Source: Desmodus rotundus (Eukaryota > Chordata > Mammalia > Chiroptera > Phyllostomidae). Taken from it: a DNA stretch of 64,000 nt. Positions 60,401-64,000 of the stretch are shown piece by piece (position 1 is the first letter of the stretch; each line of letters begins with the position of its first letter). The DNA lies in assembly GCF_022682495.2 (NCBI RefSeq), contig NC_071391.1, forward strand, positions 126,647,896 to 126,711,895, read 5' to 3'. The position numbers and the translations under genes were made by a program. Below the pieces are notes generated by a model. It saw nothing but the letters and a program-made list of their open reading frames with translations. It did no database searches and was not told where the DNA came from.

Positions 60401-61793
60401 AATACTCATGAGGATATAAAGTATGGTATAGAAAAGGGAGCAGGCAAAGAACTTATATGTATGACCCATGGACAGAAACTAAGCGGGGGGTTGCCAGAGG
60501 GAGTGGGGAGTGCTGAGTGTAGGGGGGCAAAGAGGGAAAAATTGGGACAACTGTAATAGCATAACCAATAAGATGTAATTTAAAAATAAGTGAAACTATA
60601 TTAAATTAAAAATCTATATAAGTACATGTGTACATAAAATATTTTTAGCAAAAATAATGTTATAAAATTTACAGTAATTTTGTGTTAAAATATGCTCATA
60701 TCAGATTAAGTCTCAAATACCATTTTTTCTAATAGTCTTTTTTCCTCTTAATTATTCATTGTCTAAAATCAACTAAATTTCTTGATTTTCAATAAATGAA
60801 ATTCTGTGTACACATCTGCGATGAAAGTTAATCTTCATGTTGTGTTATTTATTTTGAGCTTTATTGGTAATGATAATGCTGTATAACAATATTATTCTAA
60901 AAAAATTCAAAGGAGGCTGTATGGTAAACATTTTGTTATTTAAAAATATAATTATCCTTCCTAGTAAATCAGAGACTTAATAATTCCCCCATTTTTCTCT
61001 TACTTCCAAGGCAAAATTATTTTATTTCTCCAAGACTCAGAAAACCCCAAGCTTAGCTGTTTGGCAGTTTCACCCACTGTAGCTTGTCTTCACATGTTAA
61101 TCTCAGCCTCTCTTCTATGCTTTTCTACCCCAGACCCTGGTTGTAATATTCTTGGACTAGAGGCAGTAGCATGGGAAGCCAGACACCGGAGTACCAATCC
61201 TTGTTTGGCTGTGCAGACATCTCTCATTGTTATTAGCTAACTAGCTAAGAGCCAGTGAGGATTGTGGGACATTTTGCCTCTGTTGGCTGCTCTGTTCCAA
61301 CCTCATGGTTTGCTTATGTGAGTGCAAGATAAATTCTCATTTGTGCCTACTGGATTATCAAATTAGGGTTTTTAACTGGTAAATACTGGTCAGGGTTACT
61401 TACCCAACACTAGATTAAGGGCTAACATTCAAATGAGGAACTACAAGCTGGTGGCTGTAATAGAGACTCCAGGATGGTGTTGAGTGACCCTCACTCCTCT
61501 CTATTCTTTTCTATTCATACCTAATTGATATTCAGCACAATCCTGATATTTAGGACTATTTTTTGAGTAAATTTGTAAGAATAGATGTGAGAAGTTAACA
61601 GGCTGGTTATCTATATGCCACTTGTGTATAGGTAGTAATGAGTTTTCATTCCATTGCTTTTACAGATATTTCCAAACATTATAGTCAAAAAGCTACAATA
61701 GAGCATGAACTTCCAATAGCAACACAGAAGCTCATAACGACGAATGACTGTATCCTGTCATCAGTAGTAGCATTAACAAATGGAGCAGGAAAG
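24389..61793 (+). CDS. PPP1R21: PPP1R21, protein phosphatase 1 regulatory subunit 21 (partial, exons 1-14)
   Basis: Joined coding segments: 24389-24445, 33112-33180, 36204-36350, 38683-38784, 39924-40088, 40270-40328, 41731-41825, 45503-45555, 46278-46427, 48770-48871, 48957-49045, 51022-51158, 55269-55361, 61666-61793. They total 1446 bases, exactly 482 codons, with no stop and matching phase at every junction. The product is recognised as PPP1R21/KLRAQ1 (family length about 780), an endosomal coiled-coil protein and subunit of the Rab5 effector FERRY complex (with TBCK, C12orf4, CRYZL1 and GATD1), which tethers mRNA and ribosomes to early endosomes. Residues 1 to about 210 are a Glu/Lys/Leu/Gln-rich coiled coil with the KLRAQ motif at 19-23; residues from about 230 are a helical region. 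I see no signal peptide or membrane segment. The start has a strong Kozak context (G at -3 and +4). The C-terminal exons, including the TTKRSYEDQ domain, lie beyond the window. Confidence 0.96.
24701..26890. other. Intron 1, first part: no gene; ancient repeat-like sequence
   Basis: Purine-rich stretches at about 25,930-26,530 have the look of old mammalian middle-repetitive DNA but I cannot name the family. The open frames are short. No exon-like signal recognised. Confidence 0.35.
26903..27086 (-). mobile_element. VES-related SINE, antisense
   Basis: Antisense tail, GA-rich part, 'tgtgcattcattggttgagt', then the head ending 'ccaactgagctgcctggcca'. It shares the 'tgcattcattggtt' and 'gggatcaaac' text with the copy at 45.7 kb, and differs from the other VES copies, so the two belong to a separate subfamily. 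Possible direct repeats 'tgtgcttttt' lie near 26893 and 27090. Confidence 0.8.
27358..27600 (-). mobile_element. VES SINE with expanded (GA)n, antisense
   Basis: The tail and GA-rich part run from 27358 to about 27448, with an AG microsatellite of about 12 units at 27424-27447. The body repeats the 'aaaaaccttgatatgagaga'-type unit once more ('gaaaaacattgattggttgc') and the tRNA-derived head ends 'ccaaccaactgagccacatt'. The GA expansion generates the Ser-Leu run in the antisense frame. Confidence 0.85.
27605..28215. other. Intron 1 spacer, nothing recognised
   Basis: Purine-rich on the + strand with no recognisable gene. It resembles old dispersed repeat sequence without a clear family. Confidence 0.35.
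28220..28398. repeat. MER5A-type hAT MITE
   Basis: It begins 'ggttctcaaagtgctgcccc' and ends 'gagtttgagaactgttgctc', so the ends are imperfect inverted copies of the MER5A terminus (tggttctcaaa). Internal text 'cagcatcatgggctggaaac' fits MER5-family consensus. Confidence 0.7.
28781..28922. repeat. hAT-type MITE with ctgtgctgtcca ends
   Basis: Left 'tctgtgctgtccagcaggga' and right 'gtgttggacagtgctagc' are imperfect inverted repeats. Internal 'cttgaaatgcagc' and 'atttcatttcaaataattta' match the placental MITE with 'ctgtccaatagaaatataat' ends. It is non-coding. Confidence 0.65.
28930..29088. repeat. Second MER5A-type hAT MITE
   Basis: 'ggtaggtctggggtggggcc' and 'ggaccacactttgaatagca' match MER5A. 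The left terminus is poorly preserved. Confidence 0.75.
29090..31570. other. Intron 1, central part: nothing firmly recognised
   Basis: A possible L2/MIR 3' end lies at about 30,100-30,220 ('taaaaattcattgagtgcct'). The 30,560-31,000 stretch, with an open frame ending next to AATAAA, is noted among the findings. No exon is supported. Confidence 0.35.
31577..31791. repeat. MER20-type hAT MITE
   Basis: 'agaggtcccccaactttttc', 'taaagagcctaatagtacat', 'agctatagacaatatgtaac' and the end 'tttgccaattcctgttctag' follow the MER20 consensus in order over its whole about 215 bp length. Confidence 0.8.
32041..32191 (-). repeat. MIR-type SINE, antisense, split by VES
   Basis: 'taactgaggctcagaaaggt' followed by 'taagtgaattccccaag' is antisense MIR core. 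The MIR text resumes after the VES copy at about 32400 ('ggggcttgaatctcagc'). Confidence 0.75.
32192..32397 (+). mobile_element. VES SINE, sense
   Basis: Sense order: tRNA-derived head, 'attccattcctggtcagggc' (B-box side), 'acgtgcctgggttgcagttc', 'ctctcacattgatgtttctt', then a pyrimidine run and the 'taaaaataaataaaatctta' tail. The head is diverged. Imperfect direct repeats 'tacaatggcagag' and 'tacaactgctggg' lie at its sides within the host MIR. Confidence 0.85.
32425..32570 (+). repeat. MIR-type SINE 3' half
   Basis: 'gtacctacttcataggattg', then 'taaaacacttaggacagtgc' and 'gttagctgctgttattac', is the 3' half of MIR in sense orientation, opposite to the MIR next to it. Confidence 0.7.
32825..32960 (+). 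repeat. MIR-type SINE fragment
   Basis: Degenerate MIR core: 'ttttagtctcaattttgcca', 'tgtcattgggccgctaaggc', 'tatttatctgtacagtggca'. It lies about 150 bp upstream of exon 2. Confidence 0.55.
33112..33180 (+). CDS. PPP1R21: PPP1R21 coding exon 2 (residues 20-42)
   Basis: Acceptor tgttttcag, donor gtatgc, phase 0 to 0. Reads LRAQNQVLKKGVVDEQANSA and three more residues. Together with the last codon of exon 1 it forms the KLRAQ motif that names the domain. Confidence 0.97.
33586..33924 (-). pseudogene. Mariner transposase N-terminal remnant
   Basis: A 112-codon open frame. It begins MLYFKKGKSATEIHTKNICA, and residues 19-75 or so show the paired-type helix-turn-helix pattern of mariner transposases (YGEGAVTDRTCQKWF, then LKISQSTV). 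After about residue 90 the frame passes straight into the 3' terminal repeat and stops at the element edge, so the catalytic domain has been deleted. The usual start, a few codons further upstream, is lost or changed. The frame is open in full, which is notable for a decayed element, but function is not implied. Confidence 0.8.
33589..34138 (-). mobile_element. Internally deleted mariner element
   Basis: Flanked by TA at 33587-33588 and 34139-34140. The terminal inverted repeats are 'tttggttggccaaaaaatct' on the left and, as reverse complement of the right end, 'ctggcctggccaaaaagttc'. At 550 bp it is less than half the usual 1.3 kb of a mariner. Its - strand keeps the transposase 5' leader and N-terminal DNA-binding part, but the catalytic DDD domain is missing, so it cannot move by itself. 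It lies in intron 2 in antisense orientation to PPP1R21. Confidence 0.88.
34141..36203. other. Rest of intron 2; one MIR-like piece
   Basis: A MIR-like core in antisense lies at about 34,700-34,860 ('cactcacagtgtgttgggca'). The remainder is AT-rich and unassigned. No exon recognised. Confidence 0.4.
36204..36350 (+). CDS. PPP1R21: PPP1R21 coding exon 3 (residues 43-91)
   Basis: Acceptor ttgttgtag, donor gtaggt, phase 0 to 0. It encodes coiled-coil sequence including KMKDQSLRKLQQEMDSL and ends GKKNK. It is the core of the KLRAQ domain. Confidence 0.97.
36351..36784. other. Intron 3 start, nothing recognised
   Basis: No gene or clear repeat before the VES copy. Confidence 0.4.
36780..37011 (-). 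mobile_element. VES SINE, antisense
   Basis: Tail 'ggttttatttatttattttt', GA-rich part, the duplicated 'gagaaacat' units, 'acccaggcatgtgccctgac', then the head 'cagcccactgagccacatca'. Target-site duplications of 15 bp with one mismatch: 36765-36779 (tagatatttttcctt) and 37012-37026 (tagatattttttctt). Confidence 0.92.
37315..37475 (+). repeat. MIR-type SINE
   Basis: 'actacaggctttggagtgaa', 'gattggattctttgcc', 'cctcagtttatgcatcagct' and 'aaaagtgcctgggactctg' follow MIR in order. Confidence 0.7.
37480..38682. other. Rest of intron 3
   Basis: Possible degenerate MER5-like sequence at 37,560-37,740. Otherwise unassigned AT-rich intron sequence. Confidence 0.35.
38683..38784 (+). CDS. PPP1R21: PPP1R21 coding exon 4 (residues 92-125)
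   Basis: Acceptor tccatcag, donor gtgaga, phase 0 to 0. Reads KSGDSSSQLSQEQKSVFDED and on to RLHIQ. The Ser-rich start (SGDSSSQLS) is a likely flexible break between coiled-coil segments. Confidence 0.97.
38785..39923. other. Intron 4
   Basis: Unassigned sequence. A GC-richer part at 39,640-39,830 has MIR-like words but no clear element. Confidence 0.35.
39924..40088 (+). CDS. PPP1R21: PPP1R21 coding exon 5 (residues 126-180)
   Basis: Acceptor ctttttag, donor gtaagc, phase 0 to 0. It encodes FFEADEQHKHVEAELRSRLA and on to KLQNDKAKLE, a strongly helical coiled-coil segment. Confidence 0.97.
40270..40328 (+). CDS. PPP1R21: PPP1R21 coding exon 6 (residues 181-200)
   Basis: Acceptor aaattcag, donor gtatgt, phase 0 to 2. 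Encodes VISQALEKEAKECRLRTEE plus two bases of Cys200. Intron 5 before it is only 181 bp. Confidence 0.96.
40329..40659. other. Intron 6 start, nothing recognised
   Basis: No gene or clear repeat. Confidence 0.4.
40660..40872 (-). mobile_element. VES SINE, antisense
   Basis: Tail, GA-rich part, 'gggaacctggcccacaacct', then the head 'gctcaatccactgagccaca'. Target-site duplications of 14 bp with one mismatch: 40646-40659 (taatagttcatttt) and 40873-40886 (taatagtccatttt). Confidence 0.93.
41166..41370 (+). mobile_element. VES SINE, sense, best preserved copy
   Basis: Head 'gctctggctggtgtagctca' (A box), 'gattctgagtctagggcaca', 'tgagttgcaggccaggtccc', 'aaccacgcattgatgtttct' and an A-rich tail. 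Direct repeats of about 17 bp (aaaaagaatttaaccct) flank it at 41149-41165 and 41371-41387, identical to each other, which suggests the youngest VES insertion in the window. It carries a CTCF-like motif at 41270-41283. Confidence 0.95.
41388..41730. other. Rest of intron 6, nothing recognised
   Basis: No gene or repeat recognised. Confidence 0.4.
41731..41825 (+). CDS. PPP1R21: PPP1R21 coding exon 7 (residues 200-231)
   Basis: Acceptor ttctttcag, donor gtaggt, phase 2 to 1. It completes Cys200 and reads QLQLKNLHEDLSGRLEESLS up to NDT. It ends the N-terminal coiled coil. Confidence 0.97.
41826..45502. other. Intron 7; long purine-rich middle part
   Basis: About 42,900-45,250 is strongly purine-rich on the + strand, with phrases common in old mammalian dispersed repeats ('gaggagataatatat', 'gaaagaatatgtgaagcc'). 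I cannot name the family. Short open frames here on either strand are unsupported as exons. Confidence 0.35.
45503..45555 (+). CDS. PPP1R21: PPP1R21 coding exon 8 (residues 232-249)
   Basis: Acceptor tttttcgtag, donor gtaaag, phase 1 to 0. Encodes KYSQYNALNVPLHNRRHQ. It is the smallest internal exon in the window, at 53 bp. Confidence 0.96.
45697..45893 (-). mobile_element. VES-related SINE, antisense (second subfamily)
   Basis: Same layout as the copy at 26.9 kb: 'tatgcattcattggtttatt', 'tatgtgccctgaccggggat', 'tggtgcattgggatggtgct' and the head end 'cagctgaactgcctggtcag'. It lies 140 bp into intron 8. Confidence 0.82.
46278..46427 (+). CDS. PPP1R21: PPP1R21 coding exon 9 (residues 250-299)
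   Basis: Acceptor ttttaaag (an AAG, weaker than CAG or TAG), donor gtaaat, phase 0 to 0. Reads LKMRDIAGQALAFVQDLVMA up to SPLNQR. It begins the central helical region. Confidence 0.96.
46428..47145. other. Intron 9, first part
   Basis: No gene. The antisense open frame of 116 codons (46680-47030) has no recognisable domain. Confidence 0.4.
47145..47365 (+). repeat. MIR-type SINE, nearly full length
   Basis: 'aaggcttggcctctgccacc', 'tgtttcagtttcctcatctt', 'aaaatggtggataagagtac', 'catgtaaagcaccaagaaca' and 'taataaaggttagcagttgt' follow the MIR consensus through its core and 3' end. Confidence 0.85.
47652..47775 (-). repeat. Young bat LINE 3' end, antisense
   Basis: 'attgttcaagaacagttgtc' and 'cattggctttgtccatgtgt' with C-rich sequence between them fits the antisense 3' end of a bat LINE-1 family. 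There is no coding part. Confidence 0.5.
47776..48769. other. Rest of intron 9
   Basis: A weak antisense MIR-like core at about 48,020-48,090. Otherwise unassigned. Confidence 0.35.
48770..48871 (+). CDS. PPP1R21: PPP1R21 coding exon 10 (residues 300-333)
   Basis: Acceptor ctgttcag, donor gtaatt, phase 0 to 0. Reads FSQYLHENASYVRPLEEGMF up to EDTVTVL. Confidence 0.97.
48957..49045 (+). CDS. PPP1R21: PPP1R21 coding exon 11 (residues 334-363)
   Basis: Acceptor ttttccag, donor gtactt, phase 0 to 2. Reads ETTVKLKTFSEHLTSYICFL and RKILPYQLK. The intron before it is only 85 bp. Confidence 0.96.
49046..51021. other. Intron 11; (TA)n tract, otherwise nothing
   Basis: A TA/TG microsatellite lies at 49,393-49,421 and a run of 15 Ts at 50,901-50,915. 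The rest is AT-rich with no recognised element. Confidence 0.45.
51022..51158 (+). CDS. PPP1R21: PPP1R21 coding exon 12 (residues 363-409)
   Basis: Acceptor attcctag, donor gtgagt, phase 2 to 1. Completes Ser363 and reads LEEECESPLCTSALRARNLE up to SLLALP. The helical segment continues (MKKMTAVFEKLQTYV). Confidence 0.97.
51240..51450 (+). repeat. MIR-type SINE
   Basis: 'ttagggtctggagtcggaaa', 'tgaacttgggcaaatagcct' and 'cccatttataaaatggaggc' follow the MIR core. It starts 80 bp into intron 12. Confidence 0.75.
51640..53760 (-). repeat. L1 3' UTR and ORF2 fragment, antisense, split by an LTR
   Basis: Antisense L1 3' UTR ('ttaacataccatacaactta'), ORF2-end sequence ('gtcataaaggtaactctgtg') and upstream ORF2 sequence ('tgccttgaatctgtagatca') run in order. 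The LTR at 53226-53637 interrupts it, and L1 text resumes at 53638-53760 ('ttaccatcttaacaatgttg', 'cgtgaacatggtatgttttt'). Confidence 0.85.
53226..53637 (+). repeat. Solo MaLR (MLT1-type) LTR
   Basis: 'tctaacccccagtacttgtg', 'accatatttggaaataggat', 'tgcagatgtaatcaagataa', 'cggagaataaatttctgctg' and the end 'cagccctaggaaactaatat' follow the MLT1-type LTR consensus in order. AATAAA at about 53565 is its own poly(A) signal. There is no internal region on either side, so it is a solo LTR from a very old retrovirus-like element, with no coding capacity. Confidence 0.75.
53761..55268. other. Rest of intron 12, includes a diverged tandem pair
   Basis: Bases 54,420-54,690 hold two diverged copies of a unit of about 153 bp (see findings). 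Around 54,700-54,880 there is further sequence of repeat character without a clear family. No gene. Confidence 0.35.
55269..55361 (+). CDS. PPP1R21: PPP1R21 coding exon 13 (residues 409-440)
   Basis: Acceptor tttcctag, donor gtgagg, phase 1 to 1. Completes Ser409 and reads TEPDGLLRTNYSSVLTNVGA up to DVMK, plus one base (G) of the next codon. The 6.3 kb intron 13 that follows holds the candidate alternative last exon and a HAL1 copy. Confidence 0.97.
55550..55743 (+). CDS. PPP1R21: Candidate alternative terminal exon of PPP1R21
   Basis: A pyrimidine-rich run (55,515-55,546) ends in an AAG acceptor at 55549. Joined to the final G of exon 13, the exon reads GKQSAGEKPLRTVLQPKIHY and continues for 64 codons to a TGA at 55741-55743, rich in Lys, Arg, Gln and Tyr. 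The phase is right for splicing from exon 13. The product would be about 503 residues and would lack residues 441 onward, including the C-terminal domain. An AATAAA at about 57354 followed by T/G-rich sequence could serve as its poly(A) signal. I do not recognise the 64 residues as any other family. It could instead be a chance open frame or a decayed pseudogene fragment. Confidence 0.5.
55744..57890. other. Intron 13, or 3' UTR of the alternative exon
   Basis: Mostly unique-looking sequence without recognisable repeats up to about 57,180, which would fit a retained 3' UTR. A G-rich run lies at 56,009-56,040, and a GGCA microsatellite with a GA run at 57,189-57,243. Confidence 0.4.
57189..57243. 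repeat. (GGCA)n and (GA)n simple repeats
   Basis: Five GGCA units decay into GGCT, and an AGAGAG run follows 25 bp later. Confidence 0.9.
57896..60595 (+). mobile_element. HAL1 (half-LINE) copy, nearly full length
   Basis: The element has a long 5' part (57,896-59,360; 'acatcaaaattacaactaaa' near its start), then an L1-type ORF1 and a short 3' end ('gggacaactgtaatagcata') with an A/T-rich tail. There is no ORF2, so no endonuclease or reverse transcriptase of its own. At about 2.7 kb with ORF1 only it fits HAL1, a group of L1 relatives well represented in bats that must borrow L1 machinery. A C-run at 58,483-58,499 lies within it. Confidence 0.78.
59365..60210 (+). pseudogene. HAL1 ORF1 (L1 ORF1p-like RNA-binding protein), broken
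   Basis: The first ATG at 59365 is followed by 58 codons and a TAA at 59539. The frame then shifts: 59601-59834 carries the L1 ORF1p motif WDNFKRPNIHIIGLSEGEEK (RRM region), and a stop at 59832 interrupts it. 59859-60056 continues the same frame (KVKDKERILKAAREKQLV). 60034-60210 is in another frame and holds the C-terminal domain signature KSFPDKKILKEVIITKPLLH. At least two frame changes and several stops show it is dead. In active elements ORF1p binds RNA as a trimeric coiled-coil chaperone. Confidence 0.82.
60600..61665. other. Rest of intron 13, nothing recognised
   Basis: AT-rich; a weak MIR-like piece may lie at 61,150-61,260. Confidence 0.35.
61666..61793 (+). CDS. PPP1R21: PPP1R21 coding exon 14 (residues 440-482)
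   Basis: Acceptor tttttacag-type 'cttttacag', donor gtaatt, phase 1 to 0. Completes Asp440 and reads ISKHYSQKATIEHELPIATQ up to LTNGAGK. It is the last exon of the gene found in the window. Confidence 0.97.
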
Positions 61794-63724
61794 GTAATTT
61801 TTCTCTGGTTTATATTGACATTAAATTCAGTTTTTAAATATGCTCCTTTTTTCCCTTCCTTGAATGATACAGGAAAATTGATTTGTAAAGGGATATTGGA
61901 ATATCCTTTTTTGTAAAGGCTTTTTGTAAAGTTGTCTCCTTTTTCCTCCTCCCTGCCCAATATTTAAAACAATATGGTAGTTGCTGTTAAGCATTTGTGA
62001 TGAGTAAGGGGACCGCTCAACTCTTATGTTTTAACGAGTTATTTGATGATTTGAAGATTCTAGATGGTCTCAGTATACACCCTTGTGTATATCAGGGGTC
62101 TGCTATTTAGAAATTAGGATACATAAAGAGAAAAGTCTTCTGTTAATATTTTGTTTTATTCCCTCCAAGTTTTTTTGTTTGTGTTTTGGTAATATTTGTG
62201 GTAATACTACCTGTGTGGTTTTGTACCTTAACAAGTACTTTTGAAGTGCCTTCAACATACGTCTTTTCATTGAACTCTTAATATTGGATAATGGTCATTT
62301 GGACCATTAAGTACTTAATTATTATTATAAAATGACCAAAGTGCAGTTTCTTTAAAACTCACTTTATTTTGGATATCTAGTTTTAGCAGAAGTCCCATTC
62401 TAAGAATGTATGTTCATTTGGCTATCATCAACACCTTTAGAGATTAAAATTTCTGTGAGTATTACCTATATGTATAAAGCTGAAAGGACTATATTCAGGA
62501 CTATTTAGCCCATTTATTTCAACAGACTCAGTGTAATTTCTCAATGAAATGCTAATTTCCATCATGTTTATATACCATTATTCTTTGACAGGTTGACTAT
62601 AAGAGAAACATTTTTTTCCAGTGGTTTAAGTTAATCAGAAATGATCATAGATTATGTCAAATATTCAGTGTCATCTTTCCCAGACTCAGATGAGGCTGGC
62701 CTTTGTGTCAGTTTGCTATAGTTTGGGGACGTGATTAAAAGGGTGTTTTTGTCAGGTTCTGTCAGGAGACGTGTGTTTACAGGATTCCTTAGCCAGAAGA
62801 CCATGCCCACTGCGCCCACTTTAATGCTTTTATCTACTGGCATGCTGGAAGCTTTCTGAGGATAATTCTAACTTTGTTTCAATTCAGACATTCCAGGAAA
62901 AGAGAATGTTTGCATTTTACCAGAGTCTCTGCATTTGCCACTTTTTATGAGAACTCTGGAATATTAAATACCTGTATACTCATAGTCTATTTTTGATTAG
63001 CTTTGCCTGAAACCTTAAAATGTTGTCTCAAGGAAAGGTATTTGATCTTTAGTCTGAATTTTTTACAAATGATTTTTAACTAAAGTAAGTGTCTGAACTA
63101 ATGGTAGTCTGTGGTAGCTTAGTACTTAGCTAATATGTTTTGATTAAAATAAATTTTATTGTTTGTAATTTTAAGAAACTCAGTTGGAAAGTGTAACGTG
63201 CATATGAAAGAACATTTGGGAAAGGTAGACATACTAGAAAGAGGAAAGAGAATAAACCTCACTGTATACCGACACGACCGAAATGCAAACACTCGGTATG
63301 TGATTGTCCGTGTCGTTTACGAGGATACGTGGCTCAAGAGTTCTAGATCCTCATTTTCTTGAATACTACCTAGCAATTTCATTTGACAAAGTAAAGTGTT
63401 AATGAAAAATATAATTTTCAGACCACTAGCAATTAATTGGCTACTTTTTGAGCAATTTTTGCCAATGTAGGATACTCTGTTCCATGTCACATTTTTTACT
63501 TTTCAAAATAGAATACTCTTTAAGGTCTCCAAGACTTTACTTTTCCTGGCTAAGTACTTTCTTAGACATTTTTATTTATACCACCATTTCATGTATCACT
63601 GTAGTTTCCAAATCATGGCTCTGCAAAGTTACAGTTAAGGATCTTTGTGGCTGCTCATGTAGGTTTAATAAAGGTTAAATCAGAAAGTGACAAAGGTCTA
63701 CTTAATTTCCAGTCTTTTCTATTA
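61794..63724. other. Intron 14 start; no further exon found
   Basis: I searched for the next family exon and did not find it. The sequence is AT-rich and unassigned, apart from a CpG-dense stretch at 63,180-63,345 with a 67-codon open frame (see findings). Confidence 0.45.
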
Positions 63725-64000
63725 TCGGGTTGGCCAAAAAGTTCATTACATTGTTTCCATGAAATAAAAGACACATTTTCATTTTCATGCATAACTTTAT
63801 TGATTGGGACATTTTGAGTGTGTTGGCTCTCTCTCACTATTGGCTTCTGGTGGGTAGAGGCCAAGGCTGCTGCTAAACATCTTCCAATGCATAATCCAGA
63901 CCCACAGCAAACACTTACTTGGCTAAAATGTCAATAGTACCAAGAAACTTTGCAAACCACTTTTGACACGTTCCATCGGTCACAGCACCTTCTCCATACA
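63725..64000 (-). mobile_element. Chimeric mariner element (runs off the window)
   Basis: A TA (63723-63724) precedes the terminal repeat 'tcgggttggccaaaaagttc'. Up to 63828 the sequence matches the 3' end of the mariner at 33.6 kb (shared 'gacacattttcattttca' and 'ttgagtgtgttggct'). From 63945 it matches mariner transposase sequence again ('aaaccacttttgacacgttc', 'cacagcaccttctccata'). Between these, 63829-63944 is unrelated to mariner (see next entry). The right end is outside the window. Confidence 0.85.
63829..63944. repeat. hAT-type MITE fragment inside the mariner
   Basis: 'actattggcttctggtgggt', 'gctgctaaacatcttccaat' and 'taaaatgtcaatagtaccaa' follow the consensus of a common placental hAT-Charlie MITE (the one with 'ctagtgggtagaggccaggg'). 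The fragment has lost both termini of that MITE. I cannot name the exact family from memory. Confidence 0.7.

Noticed and set aside
63159..63362. The 67-codon frame as PPP1R21 exon 15
   Set aside because: It does not encode the residues expected to follow exon 14 in the family, and has no acceptor in the right phase. It is kept only as a finding about CpG density.
1..64000. CRISPR arrays, bacterial operons, ribosome binding sites or phage elements
   Set aside because: The window is mammalian: spliced gene, CpG island and placental repeats. No regularly spaced repeats are present beyond microsatellites.

Overview
The window looks like a stretch of bat nuclear genome, probably Yangochiroptera. 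It carries at least eight copies of the bat tRNA-derived SINE VES, a HAL1 (half-LINE, ORF1 only) element, mariner elements with GGTTGGCC termini, and the older L1, MIR, hAT and MaLR repeats found in all placental mammals. The only protein-coding gene I can support is PPP1R21 (KLRAQ1), on the + strand. The window holds its promoter and its first 14 coding exons, codons 1-482; the family's usual length is about 780 residues. The remaining exons lie beyond base 64000.

Layout. Bases 1 to about 23,850 are intergenic: repeat fragments (mostly L1) among unannotated sequence, with one strong CTCF-type motif at 15756-15769 and a short mariner MITE at 16484-16608. Bases 23,850-24,700 form the CpG-island promoter of PPP1R21, with RFX-like, ETS, paired YY1, E-box, CRE-half and Sp1 motifs, then the start codon at 24389. 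Bases 24,446-61,665 alternate 13 introns with exons 2-14. All introns are GT-AG and the reading phase is continuous across every junction. The introns hold the VES copies, hAT MITEs (28.2-29.1 kb, 31.6 kb), an internally deleted mariner (33.6-34.1 kb), an L1 with a nested MaLR LTR (51.6-53.8 kb) and the HAL1 copy (57.9-60.6 kb). Bases 61,794-64,000 are the start of intron 14 and end inside a second, chimeric mariner copy.

How it works together. PPP1R21 is an endosomal coiled-coil protein. It is known as a subunit of the Rab5 effector complex FERRY, which links early endosomes to mRNA and ribosomes. The part encoded here holds the N-terminal KLRAQ coiled coil and the central helical region. 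A 64-codon open frame in intron 13 (55550-55743) is preceded by a pyrimidine tract and has the right phase to be spliced from exon 13, so it is a candidate alternative last exon giving a protein of about 503 residues.

I found no wholly new system. The best leads are the candidate alternative terminal exon, the mariner copy in which about 115 bp has been replaced by an equal length of an ancient hAT-type MITE, an in-frame N-terminal extension of PPP1R21, and a VES SINE carrying a CTCF-like motif. Repeat family names are from memory of consensus sequences and were not checked with RepeatMasker.
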